A stretch of 6,003 nucleotides of DNA, taken from contig DDCZ01000077.1 in NCBI GenBank assembly GCA_002336485.1, positions 371-6,373 of the forward strand, in the 5' to 3' direction. The notes under the pieces are model-generated. The model was not told the origin of the DNA, made no database searches, and saw only the letters and a program-made list of their open reading frames with translations. Position 1 is the first letter of the stretch. Each line of letters begins with the position of its first letter. Of the stretch, positions 1 to 5,750 are shown piece by piece. The translations under genes were made by a program, and so were the position numbers. Source of the stretch: Flavobacteriales bacterium UBA1993 (lineage in GTDB: Bacteria > Bacteroidota > Bacteroidia > Flavobacteriales_G > Salibacteraceae).

Positions 1-14
1 ACTCGACTTTTTTC

Positions 15-44
15 AAAAAGAGACCTCTGGGTCTCTTTTTTTTT
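15..44 (+). terminator. Rho-independent terminator (possibly bidirectional)
   Basis: An 11-bp perfect stem (AAAAAGAGACC at 15-25 with GGTCTCTTTTT at 30-40) closes a 4-base loop and runs into a tract of nine Ts ending at 44. On the plus strand this is a textbook intrinsic terminator for a gene lying off the left edge of the window. Because the stem itself starts with five As, the minus strand also ends in a short T run, so the same hairpin could stop read-through from the large CotH gene that ends about 280 bases to the right. Confidence 0.85.
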
Positions 45-321
45 GCAATTTTATTCAGGTACGAAGCCATGTTATCCTCAATCTCCGTTGTTAAAGTTCA
101 ATGCTCAAATTTTAACTAGAGAAAGGGATGAGTCAAGATTGCATCACCTTATTTGAATCTTTCGAATGCGCATAAAACGCTCCGTAAAAATTGACCTCAC
201 AGCCATGGAGTTCAAAAGGCAACTCAAAAATTTATCCCACCCAACGAACCCAACGAACCCAACGTATCGGCACACGTTCATCAGTACCTACCGATCTAAG
301 CTAGGAACAGCTATCAAAAGT
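45..321. other. Intergenic region without a convincing gene
   Basis: These 277 bases separate the left-edge terminator from the stop codon of the 771-aa CotH gene. An 87-codon plus-strand open frame starts at 166, but its last 108 bases run antisense over the CotH sorting domain. Its peptide resembles no family I recognise and includes a low-complexity PTNPTNPT run made by the 9-bp tandem repeat at 241-267. I therefore treat it as non-coding. No clear terminator sits directly after the CotH stop, so its transcript may run on to the hairpin at 15-40. Confidence 0.6.
241..267. repeat. Short 9-bp tandem repeat
   Basis: The unit CCAACGAAC occurs perfectly at 241-249 and 250-258. A third copy at 259-267 matches in its first six bases. 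It lies in the non-coding gap downstream of the large CotH gene. Its unit length is a multiple of three, which keeps the overlapping plus-strand frame open and probably makes that frame look longer than chance. No function is evident. Confidence 0.75.
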
Positions 322-2637
322 TTATTCGTTGATGACGATGAGTTTTATTGTTTTTGCGAAATCAGTCCCTTGAATGTTGAGGATATAAATTTTGGATTCG
401 AGGTTTCGTATATCATAGAGCTTCGATAATGTGGGGAAAACTTCGAAGTGTGGGTCGTGGTAGATCGGCTCACCGGTTATTCTGGACAAAGTCAGACTGC
501 CTTTTAGGTGAGCGGAAGAGTTGTTGAATACTGAAAACACCCCTGAATTTGGGTTGGGTCCGAGGCTGATTTCTCTTTCATCAAAAGTCCCTTCGCAGTT
601 GAATGCAATGCTTTCAAGCGCGAGGAAATCTATTAGTTGATCTTGAATGAAGCAAGGCCGCTCTTCCAGGAAACGAAAAATATCCTCATCAACGGATTCA
701 AGCCAATTGGAATAACTGCTGGGGAACCCCCAGCGCTGAATGTGGCGTGGGATTTCGGGGTCAAAAATTTGTTTCTTTGAGTTGGCCTTTTGCAGGATCG
801 AAATCTTGTCAAATTGCGTCTTTAAAAGATGTGTGAATTTGTCTTCAAAATCTTGTCGAAATTCTGCGTTTTCAAGGAGTTTCCTGAAGAGTAAGGTTGA
901 GCCTGCGAAATTGGGCCAGGTTGTACTTTCGTCTTCAGTACAATGTTCAAACATGTTGAAGTCAGAGCCGTTGAACGCATAACTCAAATCAAAGAATATC
1001 CATCGAAAGGGCACATTTGATTCGGCTGGTTTCCACAACTTTTGATTGTTGCCAGGCCAATCATAGTTAGCTAAAAACATTTCTGAAATTACATATTCCA
1101 AATAGTTATTGATGTTTATAATAGCTTTGACATGGTTGTAGTTTTCCCCATTGGATAAATTGTTAGCCTCAATGAAATCCAGCAGCTCAAAGTATTCGAT
1201 GTTTGTACCTTCGATAGGATCTGTCCATGTTTGAGCGGAAAAGAAGTCGATGGAATCCGAGTCGACCCCGCCATTGGCGCTAATGAAATATTTATCGACT
1301 CTTTCTCGGATAATGTGTATACCCCAATATTCTCCATTGATGAAAACGACAGCTTCACGAGAGCTTTGTGACTCGAAATCCAATCCACTGACGATATCGC
1401 CAGCAATGACGTCTTTGAGCATAGATTCACCTAAATCACACATGGGAGAATAAAGCAGCAATCGTTTGAAGGTTTCATGGGGCTTCTGCGGTAGGAAAGG
1501 GTAGTTGAATCCTCTTTTTCCGTAATCGCTTCTTGCGTAAAGTCTCAGGGATTTCTGTGGTGCGGCTCTGGATTTACTACCATGAATGCGCACTCCCGCA
1601 TCCTGAGCGACTTCAATCGTTCCATCCAAATCAAAATACTCGAAATGAATTTCGCGTTCCCATTCCTCGCCCTTTTGTAAATAATTTGTCGTCCAGTCAG
1701 CATCTTCTGCATCAAATAATAGGCCTGGCACATAAATGCCATGCTCTTCGCCGAATAAATGATCAGGATCGGTCACGAGTGAGACAATGGGTAATGTGTA
1801 TTTGGAATCGATTTGGTGGTCGATAAAGAAGGTCCTTGTTTTAATGGCGCTCACGGGTAGACCGTTTCTAAAGGAGCGAAACCGCAGGACATTGGCTTTG
1901 TCTATTTTTTCCTCTGGAGCATGCCAGTCAGGATAATTATATCTGTTTTGCTCGGGAACCGTTGGGATTTCTGAAATGATGTTTTCTTTTTCATCAGGAT
2001 TCGTCAATACTATGGAGGCTTTATAAGGCATTGATGATTCCGTAGGAATTGACCCGTCCAGCGTGTAGTAAAGGTCGTCCTCCATCACGCTAAAAAGATC
2101 GATGGAGATGTTGGCCTGATAAAAACCAGGCGGGTGAGAGCAGAGTATAGCATCGTTGATATCGTTAGAACTTGCCCAGCTTGTTTGTTCTAAGGCAAAC
2201 CAGTTTCCTCCGTCGGGCAATCTCCCAAAACTTCGGTTTTTCGCGACTTCTTCAGTAAGAATTTGATCGATGATGGTGCCGTTTTCATTCGATAAAAAAA
2301 GGGCTTCCCCTTCCTCCTCAATCTTGAAGTTGGCATGAAGCTCACCCTCAGTCCTGTCTTTACTCGAGGCGAATACAGTCATATATCCAAAGGGTTCGAT
2401 ATGAATGTTGGGAAAGGACCACTTTTGGATGTTCTGTTCATCGTCACTTAGCCAGATATTTCCCAATGAAACTGCTGTTCCCGAGGTGTTGTAAATCTCA
2501 ATCCAGTCATGGTATTCGGAATCTTCATCGAGAATAGTGGTGCTGTTGTCGGCTAAGACCTCATTGATGACGAGGCTCTGTCCAAAAGAGTTGAATCCAA
2601 AAAGAAGGGATGATATCGTGAGCAGATATTGACGCAT
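322..2637 (-). CDS. Secreted CotH kinase family protein with lamin-tail and T9SS sorting domains
   Basis: A complete 771-aa protein of modular design. Residues 1-20 form a signal peptide ending FNSFGQ, so it is exported by Sec. Residues 21-125 match a lamin-tail domain (LVINEVLADN near the start, then DWIEIYN and GEALFLSNENG). Residues ~169-273 look like a chitobiase/hexosaminidase C-terminal domain (YYTLDGSIPT, then SAIKTRTFFID). Residues ~280-670 form a CotH-type kinase domain, with GVRIHGSKSRAAPQKSLRL at 348, FINGEYWGIHIIRERVDKY at 432, a catalytic-like Asp at 526 (NYDWPGNNQ) and a metal-binding-like Asp at 550 (FFDLS). Residues ~690-771 are a T9SS type A sorting domain (LGPNPNSGVFSV... 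to the C-terminus), predicting delivery across the outer membrane. CotH proteins are atypical kinases, first shown to phosphorylate spore coat proteins. The substrate here is unknown. The usual WDxD motif reads FDLS, so its second acid is missing and activity is uncertain. The ATG at 2637 directly precedes the signal peptide. There is no Shine-Dalgarno sequence, as is common in this phylum. Confidence 0.95.
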   Translation of the reverse strand: MRQYLLTISSLLFGFNSFGQSLVINEVLADNSTTILDEDSEYHDWIEIYNTSGTAVSLGNIWLSDDEQNIQKWSFPNIHIEPFGYMTVFASSKDRTEGELHANFKIEEEGEALFLSNENGTIIDQILTEEVAKNRSFGRLPDGGNWFALEQTSWASSNDINDAILCSHPPGFYQANISIDLFSVMEDDLYYTLDGSIPTESSMPYKASIVLTNPDEKENIISEIPTVPEQNRYNYPDWHAPEEKIDKANVLRFRSFRNGLPVSAIKTRTFFIDHQIDSKYTLPIVSLVTDPDHLFGEEHGIYVPGLLFDAEDADWTTNYLQKGEEWEREIHFEYFDLDGTIEVAQDAGVRIHGSKSRAAPQKSLRLYARSDYGKRGFNYPFLPQKPHETFKRLLLYSPMCDLGESMLKDVIAGDIVSGLDFESQSSREAVVFINGEYWGIHIIRERVDKYFISANGGVDSDSIDFFSAQTWTDPIEGTNIEYFELLDFIEANNLSNGENYNHVKAIININNYLEYVISEMFLANYDWPGNNQKLWKPAESNVPFRWIFFDLSYAFNGSDFNMFEHCTEDESTTWPNFAGSTLLFRKLLENAEFRQDFEDKFTHLLKTQFDKISILQKANSKKQIFDPEIPRHIQRWGFPSSYSNWLESVDEDIFRFLEERPCFIQDQLIDFLALESIAFNCEGTFDEREISLGPNPNSGVFSVFNNSSAHLKGSLTLSRITGEPIYHDPHFEVFPTLSKLYDIRNLESKIYILNIQGTDFAKTIKLIVINE

Positions 2638-2826
2638 TTTGGATTGCTTGGGCTAAAGGAATCTTAGGGATGAAACAAGAGTTGTGACCACACTTAAAGG
2701 TATCAAAAAAGTCATCCGATCGTGGCCGTCCATAAGGCCGTTACGCGGAGAGCGATTTGCGAAGCGTTTGTTCGAGCAGAACTCTCGGCACCGACCAGAG
2801 AGCTCAAGAGCAATCATCCGTATAGG

Positions 2827-2851
2827 ATAGACCTTTTTTGGACGGTTCTAT
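2827..2851. other. Hairpin in the intergenic region
   Basis: ATAGACC at 2827-2833 pairs with GGTTCTAT at 2844-2851, with a single bulged T. The loop holds a six-T run. A competing pairing, GGATAG at 2825-2830 with CTATCC at 2863-2868, uses the same left arm. A longer-range match, GGCCGTCC at 2724-2731 with GGACGGTT at 2840-2847, is possible if two G-T pairs are allowed. These overlapping options hint at a structured RNA or a mobile-element end, but I recognise no known RNA family. The strand is undetermined. Confidence 0.35.
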
Positions 2852-2917
2852 AAGCGAGCGAGCTATCCGGTTTGGCAGGGGGCAATAGGTTGGGGGCTGC
2901 TAAATTGGAGGAATGGA

Positions 2918-2933
2918 TGATGGATCTCCATCA
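2918..2933. repeat. Perfect 7-bp inverted repeat
   Basis: TGATGGA at 2918-2924 is followed after two bases by its exact reverse complement, TCCATCA, at 2927-2933. It lies in the intergenic debris, just left of the plus-strand open fragments. The two-base spacing favours a protein-binding palindrome or a cruciform over a transcript hairpin. It may also be chance, since the surrounding sequence is rich in ATGG and GATG steps. Confidence 0.45.
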
Positions 2934-2961
2934 GACAACATGACTGATCTGTAGGAATGTG

Positions 2962-3071
2962 CATTCTTTGAACTGGTGGACAAACTCAGAGATATCTTTG
3001 GTGAGGTCTCAATCTACAGTCACCACTCATTCTCCAACAAGGCATGTCCATCATTTGATGTGGTGGACAAA
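2962..3071. repeat. Imperfect 23-bp direct repeat pair, 87 bp apart
   Basis: Positions 2962-2984 and 3049-3071 match at 19 of 23 bases, including an identical TGGTGGACAAA at 2974-2984 and 3061-3071. The offset is 87 bases, exactly 29 codons. In the frame starting at 2955 the copies read FELVDK and FDVVDK, each followed four residues later by a Phe. This could be an internal protein repeat in a lost gene, or a nucleotide duplication. Confidence 0.55.
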
Positions 3072-3139
3072 TGTGGAGCGACCTTCACACAAAGGGATTG
3101 AGGATCAGAAGAGGTTCTGCCAACAACAGACATGGCATT

Positions 3140-3229
3140 GGGAGTGAATATGAAGTTCAAAAGAAACTCACAGACTACATTGATGAGAGATATCCAGAAG
3201 TCCGCTGGTGTGCATCTGCAGGAGGGGTA
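3140..3229 (+). pseudogene. Possible fragment of a VRR-NUC-like nuclease (N-terminal part only)
   Basis: In the plus frame that runs from 3071, about 30 codons read like the opening of a VRR-NUC-type PD-(D/E)XK nuclease domain. They show an acidic residue and Gln on one helix (SEYEVQKKLTDYI), then RYPEVRWCASAGGV, which resembles the YP...(A/N)xxGG pattern before the catalytic strand. The resemblance stops at Val 3229. The downstream catalytic D...ExK residues are absent, and the frame continues as unrelated sequence to a stop at 3299-3301. No credible start or ribosome site precedes it. I judge it a truncated remnant, perhaps of phage or mobile origin. The family assignment rests on pattern memory alone, and chance is a real alternative. 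Confidence 0.3.
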
Positions 3230-3297
3230 AACAACGCTCGAAGTTGCTCGGTTTCATCTTCTTTAATATCCATTTTCAGCCCTCATCATTCTCAATC

Positions 3298-4914
3298 CTA
3301 ATTTGACTTTAGCAACTTTGTCGTGGCAGTCTGCCCGTCGAGGAGCGTGCATTCAATCACATACATGCCATTCGGCAAATGTTGGATGTCAATTGTCTGG
3401 TATGAGTATAAGTGCTGTTTCTCATCCACGATTCTTCCCATTATGTCGTAGAACCGAAGACTGACCAACTCTAAATTCCCCCTGATTCGGAACAACCCCT
3501 GTGTAGGTTGCGGGTAAGGGTTCAGAGGGGGCTGAGATGGATTGTCCATGGGGGTCAGGCCGAACTGCTGGTCCAGCCAAATTAGGCGGGCATCGAGCCA
3601 ATCGCGTAGAAATTGGACCTCTTCATCAAAATCTTCACCCACAAACGGATTGGGCCAGACGTATTGCCCCAGTCTTGGCCAACGCACATGATCCCTTTTT
3701 TGAGGTTCTGACAACACTTTAGCCAGGGAGTCGATCATTAAGTCAATGCTATAATTGCTCCAAACATCTGAACGATAGACTCTCCAAGTAGATCGCATGA
3801 GTTCTTCGTAACTCGCATCACTACGAAGGCGCTCAAACCACGTCGGATTTGTTGCCCCACAATCCGTATCAACCACATATCCCTCAGGAATGGCGGCGTC
3901 ACAAAAATCCGCATTTCCCAGAGCTAGATTGTAATCCCACCAAGGCCCCATGACAATCTTACCTCCATCAGAATCTTTTTCTTTGAAAAAGAACGTGCTC
4001 AATCTGTAGCCGTCAATATTTTTGGACAATTCGTTGGCGAGGGATAAATCTACAAACGACTGTACATCAATAAATTGACTGTATCCAGATGAAGGATCTG
4101 AAAAGTCATCTCCTACTAAAAGGTTTTCGAACATTCCAATGTGCTCTTCGATATACGTCCTTTGGGCAGGGTGCAAATCCGGACCTTTCGGTTTACAAAG
4201 CTGAATCCAAACAGATCCTCCATCAATTGAGGGATGATCTGACCTCCAGCCATTTTCTTCCACTACCATGCGGTCGATTTTTAAGATATACCCCCCGGTC
4301 AGTTCGTCGCCAATGGTGTCTGAGGGAAGAAGTTTGGCAATATCGACCCTATTCTCGTCACGCTTGACGCTCTCCATTAACAGGTATACACCACGGTAAT
4401 TTTCATTGATGAAAAGCTCACAATACCGGCGACGAACTGTGTACCTATCGATTCGTTCTCCCAATCCATATATGATCGCATTCCGCATCATCGTTTTGTC
4501 AGAGTAGGGGCCGTATAAAATCCAGTCGTTTTCTTCAGGCATACCTAACAAGGAAACATTGTTGTTGTTTCCCAAATAATCTTGCGTTTCGAGAGAAAAG
4601 GAACGCTTGGGAAAAGACTGCGACGTAGCCCCCCGAATTTCGATGCTAATGCGTCCTTCGTAATCAGTCGGCTCATCATCGGGATGGTTCATCCCCCCCT
4701 CGTGATTGATGATTTTCATGTCAGCAATTACCCGAGGCTCATCCACAATTGTGTCAGAAGTGCTAATCAAAACCAACGGAAGCGATGACCCTTCGAAAGT
4801 CTCAAACGAAAAGTTGGTTTGTGCATTCAATGCAATCGTGGCATTGAAAACCATGAACAAAAGAAGAGCAAGTTTTATAATCGATTTACGCAGGCACATG
4901 AATCGAAAGTACAT
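3298..4914 (-). CDS. Secreted CotH kinase family protein with T9SS sorting domain
   Basis: A 538-aa secreted atypical kinase of the CotH family. From the ATG at 4914, residues 1-32 form a signal peptide (basic start, LALLLFMVFNATIALNA core, cleavage near NAQ). The kinase domain fills ~45-450 and shows the family landmarks in order: LPLVLIST at 45, IEIRGATSQSFPKRSF at 91, GMPEENDWILYGPYSDKTMM at 124, ELFINENYRGVYLLMESVKR at 166, NRVDIAKL at 188, LTGGYILKIDR at 205, ELSKNIDGYRLSTFFFK at 295 with catalytic-like Asp301, and GPWWDYNLALGN at 323 with metal-binding-like Asp327. Residues ~462-538 are a T9SS type A sorting domain (LNPYPQPTQGLFRIRG, then LPNGMYVIE and the end TTKLLKSN). The open frame extends to a TTG at 4950, but that start adds a polar stretch before the signal peptide. 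ATG 4914 or ATG 4899 (26-aa signal peptide) is more likely. It is a separate architecture from the 771-aa neighbour, with no lamin-tail domain. Its target is unknown. Confidence 0.95.
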   Translation of the reverse strand: MYFRFMCLRKSIIKLALLLFMVFNATIALNAQTNFSFETFEGSSLPLVLISTSDTIVDEPRVIADMKIINHEGGMNHPDDEPTDYEGRISIEIRGATSQSFPKRSFSLETQDYLGNNNNVSLLGMPEENDWILYGPYSDKTMMRNAIIYGLGERIDRYTVRRRYCELFINENYRGVYLLMESVKRDENRVDIAKLLPSDTIGDELTGGYILKIDRMVVEENGWRSDHPSIDGGSVWIQLCKPKGPDLHPAQRTYIEEHIGMFENLLVGDDFSDPSSGYSQFIDVQSFVDLSLANELSKNIDGYRLSTFFFKEKDSDGGKIVMGPWWDYNLALGNADFCDAAIPEGYVVDTDCGATNPTWFERLRSDASYEELMRSTWRVYRSDVWSNYSIDLMIDSLAKVLSEPQKRDHVRWPRLGQYVWPNPFVGEDFDEEVQFLRDWLDARLIWLDQQFGLTPMDNPSQPPLNPYPQPTQGLFRIRGNLELVSLRFYDIMGRIVDEKQHLYSYQTIDIQHLPNGMYVIECTLLDGQTATTKLLKSN

Positions 4915-4981
4915 GATGTATGACGAATGAGGGTTGGAAATAACGGTCAAGAGTGACGCATGCAGCGAAAAACGCTACGTA

Positions 4982-5125
4982 TTACTTGATGATGAGGCGA
5001 GAACTTCCGAAGTGTTTGTTGTATGTGTTGGCTGAGACAATGTATGTGTCTGAACTCAACGTACTCGTATCGATGGTTTTGACAGGTGTGTTTGCTACGA
5101 TCTCGATAACCGCGGAGCCATTCAT
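4982..5125 (-). pseudogene. Orphan C-terminal tail of a T9SS type A sorting domain
   Basis: Forty-seven codons and a TAA stop encode a peptide starting MNGSAVIEIVANTPVKTIDT and ending FRSSRLIIK. It contains the LSSDTYIVSA element typical of the last half of T9SS sorting domains (usually L-x-S/P-G-x-Y-hydrophobic, then a basic loop and L-I-I-K). No protein body, signal peptide or first half of the domain precedes it. The frame is closed by a TGA at 5174-5176, and the terminator-like hairpin at 5129-5163 sits where the similarity starts. I read it as the end of a lost secreted protein whose upstream part was replaced by the AT-rich unit to the right. The stop lies 67 bases before the ATG of the CotH gene on the same strand, so the lost gene may once have been its operon partner. 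A 47-aa independent peptide starting at ATG 5125 is possible but less likely, as there is no signal peptide. Confidence 0.6.
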
Positions 5126-5128
5126 GTT

Positions 5129-5163
5129 AAAATCCTCGCACCTAATAAAGGTGCGAGGATTTT
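5129..5163. terminator. Strong hairpin terminator downstream of the beta-barrel gene
   Basis: A 15-bp perfect stem (5129-5143 with 5149-5163) closes an AATAA loop. Its core is the GC-rich CCTCGCACCT, with As on one side and Ts on the other, so it can act in both directions. On the minus strand it lies about 85 bases past the stop of the 167-aa gene and ends in four Ts. On the plus strand the T run is longer (six Ts, then GTTTT), but no plus-strand gene precedes it. I infer that it ends the minus-strand unit from the right. Confidence 0.8.
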
Positions 5164-5181
5164 TTGTTTTCCGTCATGAAT

Positions 5182-5202
5182 GAGAACCTTCAAGATGTTC
5201 TC
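5182..5202. repeat. Short inverted repeat between gene end and terminator
   Basis: GAGAAC at 5182-5187 and GTTCTC at 5197-5202 are exact reverse complements separated by nine bases. They lie in the untranslated stretch between the stop of the 167-aa gene and the stronger hairpin. No T run follows on either side, so it is not a terminator by itself. It may add structure to the 3' end of the transcript. Three TGCAT copies follow at 5208-5225. Confidence 0.4.
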
Positions 5203-5246
5203 GCGCGTGCATCTGCATGCTGCATTTTTCTTTGTTATATCCTAAT

Positions 5247-5750
5247 CTATTTAGCTTTGTGGTCTGCTAAATCAAATTTACAGAACAATGCAAACTGAGC
5301 AATATATTGTCCAAAGCCACTGAAATAATAAGCTGGTTTAATTTCTAGTCCAACAATTAGTGGGTTATCATCAAAACTATAATCGATACCTACAGAAACT
5401 TCACCACCATAAACCATAGATTCTCCTCCTCGCACAGAGCCTAATGATAGAATAGAAGGTCCAAGTCCATAATAGTATCTTAGATTAGGTACATCATCGA
5501 ATTCTAAATCGTTATATACCTTATATAAAAACGTAAATTTAGTATAGGGACCGGCGAAATTAATAGAAAGCTCGCCATCCGCAGCGACCAAAGGTATTTC
5601 CGCGCTAAAGCCTATACTAGTATGTGCTATCTCTTGTCCGAATCTTAATCCGAGTTTTGATTTATAAAAGTCAATATCTTGACCTGTAGCATCTGAAGTG
5701 ATAATTACACAAAATAGTGCAAAGAGAATTTGTTTGATTCCTGAATTCAT
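5247..5750 (-). CDS. Small secreted or outer-membrane beta-barrel-like protein
   Basis: A complete 167-aa protein. Residues 1-23 look like a Sec signal peptide (MNSGIKQILFALFCVIITSD, then ATGQ), so the mature form leaves the cytoplasm. The rest is made of short alternating polar and hydrophobic stretches rich in Tyr, Phe and Gly. Examples are LRYYYGLGPSILSLGS at 90, GGEVSVGIDYSFDDNPLIVG at 114, and an aromatic end, IAQFALFCKF. This pattern resembles small outer-membrane barrels of Bacteroidota, whose late strands often read G(V/I)xxxFxxxPLxxxxExKPxY. I can name no specific family or ligand, and there is no T9SS sorting tail. Its ATG shares one base with the stop of the upstream gene (TAATG), so the two are probably translationally coupled. 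Base composition is clearly more AT-rich than the CotH genes, which suggests a separate origin. Confidence 0.8.
   Translation of the reverse strand: MNSGIKQILFALFCVIITSDATGQDIDFYKSKLGLRFGQEIAHTSIGFSAEIPLVAADGELSINFAGPYTKFTFLYKVYNDLEFDDVPNLRYYYGLGPSILSLGSVRGGESMVYGGEVSVGIDYSFDDNPLIVGLEIKPAYYFSGFGQYIAQFALFCKFDLADHKAK

Larger units (their letters stand above)
2638..3297. other. 660-bp intergenic region with hairpins, direct repeats and gene debris
   Basis: This gap lies between the two CotH genes and contains no intact gene on either strand. Three zones can be seen. Positions 2638-2715 are the leader of the 771-aa gene, in which I found no convincing Bacteroidota promoter. Positions about 2720-2900 are GC-rich with several local stems. 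Positions about 2955-3230 carry plus-strand open fragments that look protein-like but are broken by stops and frame changes. A minus-strand frame, 3273 down to 3175, begins MDIKEDETEQLRALF and then runs antisense over those fragments. The arrangement suggests decayed or rearranged DNA rather than a working gene. Confidence 0.6.

Noticed and set aside
90..116. Inverted repeat GTTAAA/TTTAAC near the left end
   Set aside because: Arms of six bases, AT-rich, with a large imperfect interior. This is expected by chance in AT-rich DNA.
166..429. Plus-strand open frame of 87 codons at the left end
   Set aside because: Its last 108 bases lie antisense to the sorting domain of the 771-aa gene. It contains a low-complexity run from a tandem repeat, and the peptide resembles no known family.
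1116..1826. Several 65-104-codon frames inside the large CotH gene on both strands
   Set aside because: The CotH frame continues through this region with recognisable kinase motifs. The others show no domain or signal and are shadows.
3071..3301. A full 76-aa gene covering the nuclease-like piece
   Set aside because: Only about 30 residues (3140-3229) look meaningful. The start has no ribosome site and the tail after 3229 is unrelated sequence, so I list only a fragment.
4966..4978. Small AGCG-AAAAA-CGCT hairpin between the sorting-domain remnant and the CotH start
   Set aside because: Only four base pairs and no T run, so it is too weak to call a terminator or regulator.
4953..5183. Plus-strand open frame of 76 codons running through the hairpin
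   Set aside because: It starts at an ATG in the leader of the CotH gene, reads straight through the terminator stem and ends just beyond it. The opposite strand over the same bases gives a clear T9SS sorting-domain tail, so the plus frame is a shadow.
3210..5217. Shared 11-mer GTGCATCTGCA at 3210-3220 and 5207-5217, considered as a possible recombination site
   Set aside because: The match does not extend beyond 11 bases and no other feature supports it. One such match in 6 kb is compatible with chance.
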